Shown one piece after another: positions 1-8,435 of a DNA stretch of 21,865 nucleotides. Source of the DNA: 66-474 sp039923855 (GTDB lineage Bacteria; Pseudomonadota; Gammaproteobacteria; Xanthomonadales; Rhodanobacteraceae); NCBI GenBank assembly GCA_039923855.1, contig JBDTBW010000001.1, positions 1-21,865 of the forward strand, in the 5' to 3' direction. Within the stretch, counting starts at the first letter, position 1; each line of letters starts with the position of its first letter. The position numbers were made by a program, and so were the translations under genes. Below the pieces are notes generated by a model. That model worked only from the letters and a program-made list of their open reading frames with translations, was not told the DNA's origin and did not search any database.

Positions 1-393
1 GTCGAACGCCGCGACGAGGCTTCGGACTTGGGCGGCACCATGCGGCTCGGCGCTCAGGAATGCAAACTCGCGGCCGGTTCGATCGCGCGCGAGTTGTACG
101 GCGCGGACGTGATCCGCGAACGCCACCGTCACCGCTACGAATTCAACAACCGCTACCGCGAACGCTTTATACGACTCGGCATGGTGATCGCCGGCGTGTC
201 GATGGACGACCTGGTCGAGATCGTCGAACTGCCAAAACAAAAACATCCGTGGTTCCTGGCCTGCCAGTTCCATCCGGAGTTCACCTCGACCCCCCGCGAC
301 GGCCACCCGCTGTTCAGCGGTTTCGTGCGCGCCGCGCGCGAGTTCAAGGCGGTGCGCGAAGCGCCGCGCTTGGCGCAAGAGGCGGTCGCATGA
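1..393 (+). CDS. pyrG: CTP synthase, C-terminal part (partial, cut by window start)
   Basis: CTP synthase makes CTP from UTP, using ammonia released from glutamine by its C-terminal class I glutamine amidotransferase domain. Only the last 130 codons are here, and the frame is open from base 1. Visible family motifs are GGTMRLGAQ, RHRHRYEFNN and QFHPEFTSTPRDGHPLF; the last holds the His and Glu of the amidotransferase triad. The nucleophilic Cys lies upstream of the window. The stop TGA overlaps the kdsA start as ATGA, which suggests translational coupling, and pyrG-kdsA-eno is a common proteobacterial order. Identity is secure; the true 5' end is outside the window. Confidence 0.96.
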   Translation, partial: VERRDEASDLGGTMRLGAQECKLAAGSIARELYGADVIRERHRHRYEFNNRYRERFIRLGMVIAGVSMDDLVEIVELPKQKHPWFLACQFHPEFTSTPRDGHPLFSGFVRAAREFKAVREAPRLAQEAVA

Positions 394-1226
394 ACCTCTG
401 CGGCTTCGACGTTGGCCTCGACCGCCCATTCTTCCTGATCGCCGGCCCCTGCGTGATCGAATCCGAACAATTGGCGCTGGACACCGCCGGCGAGTTGAAG
501 ATGATCACGTCGCGGCTCGGCATTCCTTTCATTTACAAATCCAGTTTCGACAAGGCCAACCGCACCTCGCTCAGCGGCCATCGTGGGCCGGGGCTGGAGG
601 AAGGCCTGCGTATTCTTGTCGAAGTGAAAAAACAGATCGGCGTGCCGGTGCTGACCGATGTGCACGAATACACGCCGCTCGATGAAGTCGCAGCGGTCGT
701 GGACGTGCTGCAAACGCCGGCGTTCCTGTGCCGTCAAACCGACTTCATCAGCAACGTGTGCAAGGCCGGCCGGCCCGTCAATATCAAGAAGGGCCAGTTC
801 CTGTCGCCGTGGGACATGAAGCATGTCGTGGAAAAGGCGCGCGCGACCGGCAACACGCAGATCATGGTGTGCGAGCGCGGCGCGAGTTTCGGCTACAACA
901 ATCTGGTGTCCGACATGCGCTCGCTGGCGGTGATGCGCGAAACCAAATGTCCGGTGGTGTTCGACGCGACGCACTCGGTGCAATTGCCGGGCGGGCAGGG
1001 TACCAAATCCGGCGGTCAACGCGAGTTCGTGCCCGTGCTGGCGCGCGCAGCGATCGCAGTCGGCGTATCGGGCATCTTTATGGAAACGCACCCCGATCCG
1101 GACAAGGCATTGTCCGACGGGCCGAATGCATGGCCGCTGGGGAAGATGGAGCTGTTATTGGGGACACTAAAGGAATTGGATGGTGCGACCAAACGAGCCG
1201 GATTTCTCGAGGCTGCGCAACAATAA
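390..1226 (+). CDS. kdsA: 3-deoxy-8-phosphooctulonate (KDO-8-P) synthase
   Basis: Condenses phosphoenolpyruvate with arabinose 5-phosphate to give KDO 8-phosphate, the first committed step to the KDO sugars of lipopolysaccharide; cytoplasmic. It has 278 residues, close to the usual 280 or so. The N-terminal FFLIAGPCVIES block, FIYKSSFDKANR, the VNIKKGQFLSPW block and FDATHSVQ are the typical TIM-barrel motifs. The Cys in IAGPCVIE is conserved across the family, so it does not by itself tell metal-dependent from metal-independent types. The ATG at 390 is chosen because it overlaps the pyrG stop by four bases and puts the first conserved block about 13 residues in. The frame is open upstream, but that stretch is a shadow of pyrG. 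The gene implies an LPS-bearing Gram-negative cell. Confidence 0.96.
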   Translation: MNLCGFDVGLDRPFFLIAGPCVIESEQLALDTAGELKMITSRLGIPFIYKSSFDKANRTSLSGHRGPGLEEGLRILVEVKKQIGVPVLTDVHEYTPLDEVAAVVDVLQTPAFLCRQTDFISNVCKAGRPVNIKKGQFLSPWDMKHVVEKARATGNTQIMVCERGASFGYNNLVSDMRSLAVMRETKCPVVFDATHSVQLPGGQGTKSGGQREFVPVLARAAIAVGVSGIFMETHPDPDKALSDGPNAWPLGKMELLLGTLKELDGATKRAGFLEAAQQ

Positions 1227-1232
1227 CGAGTC

Positions 1233-1336
1233 GTCATTCCGGACGTCGCGTAGCGGCGATCCGGAATCCACTTTTTTATGAAGCAATAGATCAAAATGGA
1301 TTCCGGGTTCCACGCTGCGCGCGGCCCCGGAATGAC
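1233..1336. repeat. Dispersed palindromic repeat, family 1, copy A (full length, about 104 bp)
   Basis: The element is a large imperfect palindrome. Its outer arms GTCATTCCGG (1233-1242) and CCGGAATGAC (1327-1336) are perfect complements, as are its inner arms CCGGAATCCA (1261-1270) and TGGATTCCGG (1297-1306). The centre is AT-rich. Related copies lie at 4298, 13271 and 14000, always between genes. No transposase is present. It ends 28 bases before the eno start codon, so it would lie in or next to the eno leader. Confidence 0.8.
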
Positions 1337-1364
1337 GGAAAAAATCAATTTGCCACGATTACGC

Positions 1365-2663
1365 ATGACAACAACGATCACCCACATCCACGCCCGCGAA
1401 ATCCTCGACTCGCGCGGCAACCCGACGCTCGAAGCCGAGGTCACGCTTGATGACGGTAGCTCCGGCCGCGCCGCGGTGCCCAGCGGCGCGTCCACCGGCA
1501 CCCGCGAGGCGGTGGAACTGCGCGACGGCGACACCTCGCGCTATGGCGGCAAGGGTGTCAAGAACGCCGTCGCCAATATCAACGGCGAGATCGCCAAAGC
1601 GCTTGGCGGTTTCGATGCCGCCGATCAGAAGGGATTGGACGACAAGCTGATCGCGCTGGACGGCACGCCCAACAAATCGCGGCTGGGCGCCAACGCGATT
1701 CTTGGCGTGTCGCTGGCCGCGGCGCACGCGGTCGCGGCATCACGCAAGCAGCCGCTGTGGCAATATCTCGCAGGCAATCGCACGCCTGCTCTCCCGGTGC
1801 CGCTGATGAATGTCATCAACGGCGGCGTGCACGCCGATAATCCGCTCGACATGCAGGAATTCATGCTGGCACCGGTCGGCTTCGACCGATTTTCGGACGC
1901 CTTGCGCGCGGGCGCCGAAACCTTCCATGCGTTGAAGGCGCAACTGAAAAAGCGCGGGCTCTCGACTTCGGTCGGCGATGAGGGTGGCTTCGCGCCGGCG
2001 CTGCGCTCACACGAGGAAGCGATCGAAATCATTTTGGAGGCGATCACGGCGGCGGCCTACTCGCCGGGCCGCCAGATCTGGATTGCGCTGGATCCCGCCG
2101 CATCCGAGTTTTTCGAAGACGGCATTTACGATCTCGCGGGCGAGGGCCGGCGCGCGGATGCGCACGAGATGATCGGGTTGTACTCCGACTGGACGGATCG
2201 CTATCCGATCTTGAGCATCGAGGATGGCATGGCCGAAGGCGACCGAGACGGTTGGAAAAAACTCACCGAAAAACTCGGCAAGAAAATCCAGCTGGTCGGC
2301 GACGACAATTTCGTGACCAACCCGGCGATCTTTCGCCAAGGGATCGAAGACGGCATCGCCAACGCGATCCTGATCAAGCTCAACCAGATCGGTACGCTCT
2401 CGGAAACATTGGAAGCAATCGCGATGGCCGATGCCGCGAAATACGCGGCGGTCATTTCGCATCGCTCAGGCGAGACCGAGGACACCACCATCGCCGATCT
2501 CGCCGTCGCGACCACCGCGACGCAGATCAAGACCGGCTCGTTGTGCCGCAGTGACCGCGTCGCCAAGTACAACCAGTTGCTGCGCATCGAGGAACAGCTC
2601 GGCGATGACGCGTATTATGCGGGGCGCAACGCTTTTCCCAATATTTCCCGATTGCCAGGCTGA
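1365..2663 (+). CDS. eno: Enolase (phosphopyruvate hydratase)
   Basis: Interconverts 2-phosphoglycerate and phosphoenolpyruvate in glycolysis and is part of the RNA degradosome in some Proteobacteria. It has 432 residues, the usual length. Expected active-site residues are present: Glu206 in VGDEGGFAP, Lys338 in the signature ILIKLNQIGTLSET, and metal ligands Asp243, Glu286 and Asp313. SHRSGETEDT is also intact. The ATG at 1365 is chosen because MTTTITHIHAREILDSRGNP matches the family start. The in-frame extension upstream runs into the palindromic repeat and is not believed. No strong ribosome binding site is visible. The residue after the GDD metal motif is Asn (GDDNFVTN) where Leu is usual, which I treat as a minor variant. 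Confidence 0.97.
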   Translation: MTTTITHIHAREILDSRGNPTLEAEVTLDDGSSGRAAVPSGASTGTREAVELRDGDTSRYGGKGVKNAVANINGEIAKALGGFDAADQKGLDDKLIALDGTPNKSRLGANAILGVSLAAAHAVAASRKQPLWQYLAGNRTPALPVPLMNVINGGVHADNPLDMQEFMLAPVGFDRFSDALRAGAETFHALKAQLKKRGLSTSVGDEGGFAPALRSHEEAIEIILEAITAAAYSPGRQIWIALDPAASEFFEDGIYDLAGEGRRADAHEMIGLYSDWTDRYPILSIEDGMAEGDRDGWKKLTEKLGKKIQLVGDDNFVTNPAIFRQGIEDGIANAILIKLNQIGTLSETLEAIAMADAAKYAAVISHRSGETEDTTIADLAVATTATQIKTGSLCRSDRVAKYNQLLRIEEQLGDDAYYAGRNAFPNISRLPG

Positions 2664-2687
2664 TTACCCGAACGGAGACGCGAGGCC

Positions 2688-3017
2688 ATGCTGCGTTGGG
2701 TCGCGCTGACCCTGATCGTGCTGCTGATCGCCCTGCAATTGAAATTGTGGGTGGGCGAAGGCGGCATGCGCGATCTGCATGCACTGCGCGCGCGCATCGC
2801 CGTGCAGGATGCGGAGAACGCAAAGCTGAAGCGGCGCAACGAGGCGCTGTCCGCCGAGGTGCAGGATTTGAAGCACGGCCAGCAGGCGATCGAGGCGCGT
2901 GCGCGATCCGAACTCGGGCTGATCAAACCCGGCGAAGTGTTCTATCAAGCCGTCGGCCCGTCGCCGTCGTCCACGACAACGCAGCCGGCGCAGCAGGATT
3001 CCGCCGATGGCCACTGA
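2688..3017 (+). CDS. ftsB: Cell division protein FtsB
   Basis: Small bitopic membrane protein of the divisome that pairs with FtsL and FtsQ to signal septal wall synthesis. It has 109 residues: a very short cytoplasmic start, one membrane segment at about residues 4-21, then a charged helical stretch at about 30-68 that reads as a coiled coil, then the conserved ARSELGLIKPGEVFY block. The Ser/Thr/Gln-rich tail is variable in the family. GGAG lies about ten bases before the ATG. It follows eno by 24 bases and overlaps ispD by 11 bases, the standard eno-ftsB-ispD arrangement. Confidence 0.93.
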   Translation: MLRWVALTLIVLLIALQLKLWVGEGGMRDLHALRARIAVQDAENAKLKRRNEALSAEVQDLKHGQQAIEARARSELGLIKPGEVFYQAVGPSPSSTTTQPAQQDSADGH

Positions 3018-3708
3018 ATCGCAGGCGTTGTGGTGCGTGGTGCCGGCGGCGGGACGTGGCGCGCGTTTCGGCGGCGACATTCCGAAACAATACCTGCCGC
3101 TGGCGGGACGTCCGTTGATCCTGCACACATTGGAGCGCCTCGCCGCGCATCCGCGCATCGCCGGCTTGATGGTGGTGCTGGCCGTACAGGATGCGTGGTG
3201 GCCGGGCGTGGAGACGATTGCACGCAAACCGGTGCGCACGGCGGTCGGCGGCTCCGAGCGCGTCGATTCGGTGCTGGCGGGGTTGCGCGCGCTACCCGAT
3301 GCAGTCGACGACGCGCAGTTCGTGCTGGTGCACGATGCCGCGCGGCCGTGCCTGCGTTACGAGGATATCGGTCGTTTGATAACGGCCGGGATCGAAGCCG
3401 GCGGAGCCCTGCTGGGCGCGCCGCTGCGCGATACGCTGAAACGCGCCGACGGCAACGGGCGCAGCATCGGCACCGAAGCGCGCGAAGCGCGCTGGCGCGC
3501 GTTCACGCCGCAACTGTTCCGTCGCGGTGAATTGACGGTCGCACTGGAGCGTGTACGCAGCGAAGGCGTCGCCGTCACCGACGAAGCGATGGCGATGGAA
3601 CACAGCGGGCATTACCCTTTGCTGGTCGAGGGCGCCGAGGACAATCTCAAAGTGACGACACCGGCGGATCTCGCGTTGGCGGAGTTTCTGCTGGAGAAAA
3701 CCCAGTAG
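3007..3708 (+). CDS. ispD: 2-C-methyl-D-erythritol 4-phosphate cytidylyltransferase
   Basis: Third step of the MEP isoprenoid pathway: joins CTP and methylerythritol 4-phosphate to make CDP-methylerythritol. It has 233 residues. The nucleotide-binding loop VVPAAGRGARFG with IPKQY is near residues 11-29. VHDAARPC, the TPQLFR segment, VTDEAMAMEHSG and the C-terminal EGAEDNLKVTTPADL all match the family. The start ATG lies inside the end of ftsB, so translation is likely coupled. ispF follows after about 90 bases that include a family 2 repeat. Confidence 0.95.
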   Translation: MATESQALWCVVPAAGRGARFGGDIPKQYLPLAGRPLILHTLERLAAHPRIAGLMVVLAVQDAWWPGVETIARKPVRTAVGGSERVDSVLAGLRALPDAVDDAQFVLVHDAARPCLRYEDIGRLITAGIEAGGALLGAPLRDTLKRADGNGRSIGTEAREARWRAFTPQLFRRGELTVALERVRSEGVAVTDEAMAMEHSGHYPLLVEGAEDNLKVTTPADLALAEFLLEKTQ

Positions 3709-3713
3709 CTTTT

Positions 3714-3768
3714 CCCCTCTCCCTCTTGGGAGAGGATGCCCCAATGGTCGGGTGAGGGTCCGTGCGAA
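3714..3768. repeat. Dispersed palindromic repeat, family 2, copy a
   Basis: CCTCTCCC (3716-3723) and GGGAGAGG (3728-3735) form a perfect 8-bp stem with a four-base loop, followed by a GGTGAGGGTCCG tail. The same tail follows the stem at 16429-16451. It fills most of the ispD-ispF gap. Transcribed with the operon it would fold as a hairpin, but there is no T-tract to make it a standard terminator. Confidence 0.7.
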
Positions 3769-3799
3769 GATTTGCGGTACTTGTCCAAGGAATCGATGC

Positions 3800-4291
3800 A
3801 TGAGAATCGGTCACGGCTTCGACGTGCACGCGTTCGGCCCCGGCGATCACGTGATGCTGGGCGGCGTGCGCATCGCACACACGCAGGGGCTCATCGCGCA
3901 TTCCGACGGCGACGTGGCGATCCACGCGCTGTGCGACGCGTTGCTCGGTGCGCTGGCGCTCGGCGACATCGGCAAATATTTTCCGGACAGCGATCCGCGC
4001 TGGAAAAACGCCGACAGCCTCGACATGTTGCGGCGCTGCGCGGAAATGATCCGCGAACGCGGCTACGCGCTCGGCAATGCCGACTTCACCATCATTTGCG
4101 AACAACCCATGCTCGCGCCGCATATCGATGCGATGCGCGCGGCGCTCGCACTCGCGATGGAGTGCGAGATAGACGCGATCGGCATCAAGGCCACCACCAG
4201 CGAAGGCCTCGGTTTCACCGGGCGCGGCGAGGGCATCGCGGCGTTCGCGGTGGTGTTGTTGGAGATGCGGAGCGCAAAGCGTCACAGATAG
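3800..4291 (+). CDS. ispF: 2-C-methyl-D-erythritol 2,4-cyclodiphosphate synthase
   Basis: Cyclises CDP-methylerythritol 2-phosphate to methylerythritol cyclodiphosphate, the fifth MEP step. It has 163 residues, near the usual length. The metal ligands are in place: Asp8 and His10 in FDVHAF and His42 in the HSDGDVAIHALCDALLGA block. GDIGKYFPDSDPRWK and ATTSEGLGFTGRGEG are typical. The ATG at 3800 is set by the conserved start MRIGHGFDVHAF; CAAGGA just upstream is a fair ribosome binding site. The longer frame upstream lies in repeat DNA. ispD and ispF are neighbours as in many Proteobacteria. truD, which usually comes next, is absent. Confidence 0.96.
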   Translation: MRIGHGFDVHAFGPGDHVMLGGVRIAHTQGLIAHSDGDVAIHALCDALLGALALGDIGKYFPDSDPRWKNADSLDMLRRCAEMIRERGYALGNADFTIICEQPMLAPHIDAMRAALALAMECEIDAIGIKATTSEGLGFTGRGEGIAAFAVVLLEMRSAKRHR

Positions 4292-4297
4292 TAATTC

Positions 4298-4383
4298 GTC
4301 ATTCCGGCGTAGGCCGGAATCCAGTGACGAATCCGCTCGATCATGCATGGTTGCCACTGGACCCGGGCCTGCGCCGGGGCGAC
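4298..4383. repeat. Dispersed palindromic repeat, family 1, copy B (about 86 bp)
   Basis: It begins GTCATTCCGGCG and contains GGCCGGAATCCAGTG. The second half reads back as CACTGG (4355-4360) and then CGCCGGGGCGAC (4372-4383). The inner CCAGTG/CACTGG arms (4321-4326 and 4355-4360) are perfect; the outer half has several mismatches. It lies between the convergent ends of ispF (+) and the Smr gene (-), where it could serve as a two-way transcription stop or be a neutral insertion. Confidence 0.75.
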
Positions 4384-4426
4384 GACTTTGGCAGAGATCG
4401 GAACGCCGTTCGGGGAATCGAATCGC

Positions 4427-5011
4427 CTAACATCGCGCTCCGCGCGACCGACGCAGCAACACCACCGTCGCCCCCGTCCCACCTTGCGCCGGGCGCGCGG
4501 AAGCGAACGCCAGCACATCGTCGCGACGGCGCAATACGCGATCGACCATGCGTTTCAAGACCGGGCCGGCCGCGCCGGAGCGCAGGCCCTTGCCGTGCAC
4601 GATGCGCAGGCATGCCGAGCCACGACGATTACCGTCGGCGAGAAAATCATCGAGCACCGCGCGCGCGGTTTTCCCGTCCATCTGATGCAGGTCGATTTCA
4701 TCCTCGATGCTGAAAGCGCCGCGGCGCAGGCGTTTCAGCAGCAGCGGCGAGTGGCCGTCGCGCAGGTAATGCAACTCATCTCCGACTTCGAGCGTGGCCG
4801 GATCGATCGGCGAATCGAGCAGTTCCTTGCGCACCGCCGCTTCGTCGCGTTCGAACATCGTCGGATGCGGCGCGGGCGGTGCATTTCGTTCGGGCACTGG
4901 CGTTTCCACCAATGGGCGGATCGCTCCGATCGCATCGCGGAAAAGTCGCGCATCTTCCGTGCTGACCACTGACGTTTTCTTTTTCGGTTCGCGCGTCATG
5001 CGTCCAAGCAT
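4427..5011 (-). CDS. Smr (small MutS-related) domain protein
   Basis: A 194-residue protein with a C-terminal Smr domain. The domain shows the DLHQMD motif after a helical lead, RIVHGKGLRS, and the closing strand FASARPAQGGTGATVVLLRR. Smr proteins act on nucleic acids: SmrB cleaves mRNA on collided ribosomes, and others are nicking endonucleases. The N-terminal DARLFRDAIGAIRPL pattern resembles the SmrA/YdaL and SmrB N-terminal region; I cannot say which subgroup. The ATG at 5011 is chosen because GAGGAG (complement of 5022-5027) lies ten bases upstream. An ATG at 4999 is the alternative. The gene runs opposite to ispF and downstream of the efflux operon. Confidence 0.85.
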   Translation of the reverse strand: MLGRMTREPKKKTSVVSTEDARLFRDAIGAIRPLVETPVPERNAPPAPHPTMFERDEAAVRKELLDSPIDPATLEVGDELHYLRDGHSPLLLKRLRRGAFSIEDEIDLHQMDGKTARAVLDDFLADGNRRGSACLRIVHGKGLRSGAAGPVLKRMVDRVLRRRDDVLAFASARPAQGGTGATVVLLRRSRGARC

Positions 5012-5021
5012 ACCCAACCCA

Positions 5022-5076
5022 CTCCTCTGCGGGGAGAGAGAAAAGCGCGCAGCGCTTGGAGGGCGAGGGTTTCAGA
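5022..5076. repeat. Dispersed palindromic repeat, family 2, copy b (degenerate)
   Basis: CTCCTCTGCGGGGAGAG is an imperfect version of the family 2 stem. It is followed by the perfect small hairpin AAGCGC-gca-GCGCTT and a GGGCGAGGGTTTCAG tail. Its edge supplies the GAGGAG that probably serves as ribosome binding site for the Smr gene. Confidence 0.5.
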
Positions 5077-5096
5077 CCAATGCTGCTTCGGCTCGT

Positions 5097-5130
5097 CCAT
5101 TGCCAACTCTCAAAATAGCGGGGGCAATGG
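5097..5130. repeat. Inverted repeat between the efflux operon and the Smr gene
   Basis: CCATTGCC (5097-5104) and GGCAATGG (5123-5130) are perfect 8-bp arms around an 18-base AT-richer loop. It lies downstream of the pump gene on its strand, so it could mark the 3' end of the efflux transcript. No T-run follows, so a terminator role is a guess. I see no gene in the rest of the 241-base gap (5012-5252). Confidence 0.45.
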
Positions 5131-5252
5131 CTGAATCTGCGCAAGGGCGTGCGGCGTAGTCGATAGGGACTGTCTGTCAGGACCTGAAAACGAATGGTTC
5201 GCGGCCGGCGCCCGACGCGGAACGCGAAGATTCGGGATACCACTGCGCCCGG

Positions 5253-8200
5253 TCATTGATCTTGATCGGCTGGCACGGCGGGTTCATCGAATCTGAGCCA
5301 GCCCGCAGCGAACGTCGGCAGCACCAGCAGGTTCAGCGCCGTCGAAGTGAGCAGGCCGCCCAGGATCACCGCGGCCATTGGCCCTTCAATTTCATTGCCG
5401 GGGGCACCTGCGCTCAGTGCAAGCGGCGCCAGGCCCAACGCCGTCACCAATGCCGTCATCAGAATCGGCACCAGGCGCTCCGCGGCGCCGCGCTCCACTG
5501 TTGCCGGCGTCCAAGGCTGGCCTTCGACCTCGATCAGATGCCGGTAGTGCGATATCAGCATGATCGAGTTGCGCACGCTGATGCCAAACAGCGTAACGAA
5601 ACCGACCAGACCGCCCAGCGTCAGAACACCGCCGGTGAATAACGCCACCGCGATGCCGCCCACTAGAGCGAATGGCAGATTGACCAGCACCAGTGCCACC
5701 ACGCGCATGCTACGCAGCGCCAGAAAAAGCAGCACCACGACGCCGGCCGCTGCCAGCGCGCTGTGCGCGAGCAGTTGCAAAGTGGCGGCAGACTGGGCGC
5801 TTGCATCGCCGGTAAAGACGGGATAGACGCCGGCAGGCCAACGAACCTGTCGGGGCAGTGCCTGTTTCGCTCGCGTAACGAAATCCCCCGCCGTCACACC
5901 TTGCAGATCGACTGTAACCGTCTGCACCCGTTGTCCATCCTGGTGCAGGATCAGGAAACGGCCATTGGTCATGCTCAGATCGGCGAGCGCAGCAAGTGGC
6001 ACATGGTGCCCGTCGGGTGTTGCAATCGTCAGCGTATCAACCGCCCCTGGATCACCCCGCAATGCCGGCGGCAGAATCACATCGACATCGAACAAACGAC
6101 TTCCGTCCACGACCTGGCCAACGCGGATGCCGGCGTAAGCTGCCTGCAAGGTTTCCAGCACCGTGGCCGGCGCTATGCCATAAATCGCCAACGCCGATTC
6201 GCGCAGGCGGATCGACAGTTGCGGTTCGCCCTGCGGCGCCTGTACTTGCACGTTTGACGCACCTTGAATTCCGGACAAGGCCTGCGCGACTTGGGCTGCC
6301 TTGCGGTCGAGCACGTCCAGATCGTTGCCATAAATATCCACCACCACCGGTGCGGTATAGCCGGACAGGGTTTCGTGTATGCGTTCGGCGAGAAATGTAT
6401 TGACGGAGAAACTCGGCCCGACAAAGTGCATCAGCGCTTGACGGATTTGATTGAGCACGCGCTGCTGGCCGCTGCCTGACAGCGGCTTCAGCGCCACCGC
6501 AAATTCGCTGGAGAAGATCGGGGCAGGGTCTGCGATCCGGCTCGCGCGACCGGTGCGTTGCGCCACCGAGCGCACCCCGGGAATCGCCAGCAGCGCATGG
6601 GTGATGCCCACGCCGAGCTTTTGCGATACCTGCAGCGAGGCGCCCGGCGCCAAGCGCATGTGCACGATGTAATGCCCTTCGCGCAGTTGCGGAAGGAAGG
6701 CCCCTTTCAGAAATGGCAACGTGATCAATGCTGCGAGGCAGAGCAGCACGACCCACACGACGAGCGCGCGCGGCCGGCGATCAATGCGCGAGAGCAGGCG
6801 CAGGTAATGCCGCTTGAGCCACGACTGCAGCGGCGGCTCGGATGCATCTTCCGCACCACGCAACAAGGTTAAGGCTAATGCCGGTGTCAACGTCAAGGCC
6901 ACCGCCAGCGAGGCCATGATCGCGGCGATGTAGGCCACGCCCAATGGGGCGAACAGGCGGCCGGCGACCCCCGACAAGGTCAGCACCGGCACGAACACCA
7001 GCGCGACGATAAAGGTGGCGTAGACGACCGAACTGCGCACTTCCAGCGATGCCGCCAATACCACTTTCAACGCCGATTGCGGCACGGCCATCGCCCGGTT
7101 CAGACGCAGACGGCGCATGATGTTTTCAACATCGACGATCGCATCATCCACGACTTCGCCGATCGCGATGGCGAGGCCACCCAGCGTCATGGTGTTGAGG
7201 CCCAGCCCGTAGTGCCCGAGCACGACCACAGCGATCAACAAGGACAACGGAATGGCTACGGCGGAAATCATCGCCGCGCGCGCGTTGCGCATGAACAGGA
7301 ACAACACCACGATCACCAGCGCGGCGCCGATCAATAGCGCATCGCGCAAATGACTCACGGCGGTGGTGATGAAGTTCGCTGGCCGGAACAAGGCCGGATG
7401 CAGCACGACTTGCTGGGCTTGCAAGGCGGGTTGCAGCGCCTGCAACCGCTGTTCGAGAGCATGGGTGACCTGCACCGTATCGGCGCCATACTGCTCATCG
7501 ATGTCGAGCATCACCCCCGGCGTGCCCATGATCGAGGCCGCGCCCACCGCTGGCGCGGCGCCGTCGGTAACGCTGGCAATATCGTCCAGACGCAGCTCGG
7601 CGCCGTTGCTTGCGCGCAAGGTCACGGCAGCGATCGCCGTCGGCGTCACCGGCACGCCCGTCGGCGCCAGCACGATGCGTTGCTCGGCGTTCTCGACGAA
7701 GCCAGCGCCCACGTTGCCGGTCGCCCGCCGGGCTGCGGCGATCACATCCTGGAATGACAATCCATAGCGTGCCAAGGCATCGGGATGCACCTGAATCTGT
7801 AATTGCCTGATCGCCCCGCCATAGACATTGACGTCGGAGACACCAGGCACCGCCAGCAATTGCGGCTTCAAGGTCCAGTCGGCCAGCGTGCGCAACTGCA
7901 TCAATGAGCGCGAGGCAGAGGTGATGCCCACGGTGAGCACGATGCCCGAAGAAGATGACAGGGGCAGCAAGACCGGGGCGTGCGCCGTCGCGGGCAATTC
8001 CGCGGCGGTGCGTGCAAGACGTTCCGCCACTGTCTGGCGCACGCGCGCAATATCGCTGTCTTCATCGAAGGTCAGCGTGATCATCGACAAGGCCTGGATC
8101 GACTTCGAGCGCATGCTGGCCAGTCCACCGGCGCCGGCCAATGAATTTTCCAGCGGCTGGGTCACCAGCGTCTCGACCTGTTGCGGCGAGAACCCCGGTA

Positions 8201-8357
8201 CTTCGGTCTGCACGACGGCTTGTGGCGGAGCGAATTCCGGAAATACATCCCGCCGAGCATTGCCCAGTGCCAGCACGCCGTACGCAGCGGCTAATACAGC
8301 CAGCGCGATCATCACGCCGCGAAAGCGCACGGCGAAGCCGACGATGGCATTCAACAT
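5253..8357 (-). CDS. Heavy-metal-type (CzcA/CusA-like) RND efflux pump, inner membrane subunit
   Basis: A 1034-residue proton-driven RND transporter, usual length for the family. The N-terminal helix (about 8-30) and FPEFAPPQAVVQTEVPGFSP are HME-type. The periplasmic porter domain follows. The first transmembrane bundle runs from about residue 335 and the second from about 890 to the end. The TM4 relay motif GEVVDDAIVDVEN (Asp404, Asp405, Asp409, Glu411) has two adjacent Asp residues, as in AcrB, where CzcA usually has DGAV. The ATG at 8357 starts at the conserved membrane entry. It is the last gene of a three-gene operon, 78 bases after the adaptor gene. Substrate is likely a metal cation given the family, but no metal can be named from sequence alone. 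Confidence 0.9.
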   Translation of the reverse strand: MLNAIVGFAVRFRGVMIALAVLAAAYGVLALGNARRDVFPEFAPPQAVVQTEVPGFSPQQVETLVTQPLENSLAGAGGLASMRSKSIQALSMITLTFDEDSDIARVRQTVAERLARTAAELPATAHAPVLLPLSSSSGIVLTVGITSASRSLMQLRTLADWTLKPQLLAVPGVSDVNVYGGAIRQLQIQVHPDALARYGLSFQDVIAAARRATGNVGAGFVENAEQRIVLAPTGVPVTPTAIAAVTLRASNGAELRLDDIASVTDGAAPAVGAASIMGTPGVMLDIDEQYGADTVQVTHALEQRLQALQPALQAQQVVLHPALFRPANFITTAVSHLRDALLIGAALVIVVLFLFMRNARAAMISAVAIPLSLLIAVVVLGHYGLGLNTMTLGGLAIAIGEVVDDAIVDVENIMRRLRLNRAMAVPQSALKVVLAASLEVRSSVVYATFIVALVFVPVLTLSGVAGRLFAPLGVAYIAAIMASLAVALTLTPALALTLLRGAEDASEPPLQSWLKRHYLRLLSRIDRRPRALVVWVVLLCLAALITLPFLKGAFLPQLREGHYIVHMRLAPGASLQVSQKLGVGITHALLAIPGVRSVAQRTGRASRIADPAPIFSSEFAVALKPLSGSGQQRVLNQIRQALMHFVGPSFSVNTFLAERIHETLSGYTAPVVVDIYGNDLDVLDRKAAQVAQALSGIQGASNVQVQAPQGEPQLSIRLRESALAIYGIAPATVLETLQAAYAGIRVGQVVDGSRLFDVDVILPPALRGDPGAVDTLTIATPDGHHVPLAALADLSMTNGRFLILHQDGQRVQTVTVDLQGVTAGDFVTRAKQALPRQVRWPAGVYPVFTGDASAQSAATLQLLAHSALAAAGVVVLLFLALRSMRVVALVLVNLPFALVGGIAVALFTGGVLTLGGLVGFVTLFGISVRNSIMLISHYRHLIEVEGQPWTPATVERGAAERLVPILMTALVTALGLAPLALSAGAPGNEIEGPMAAVILGGLLTSTALNLLVLPTFAAGWLRFDEPAVPADQDQ

Positions 8358-8435
8358 GGCGTGGGCCTTGCTGATCGTCCGCGCAGCAAGTTGACGCGAA
8401 TTCGCAGGATGTCTGGGACCAACATCGCGCGACGC

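Noticed and set aside
153..1091. A 312-residue open frame on the minus strand opposite pyrG and kdsA
   Set aside because: It is a shadow of the conserved plus-strand genes, rich in Arg and His, without a domain.
3716..3735. Hairpin after ispD as a terminator
   Set aside because: No T-tract follows and the same hairpin with the same tail occurs elsewhere as a dispersed repeat; ispF follows at once on the same strand.
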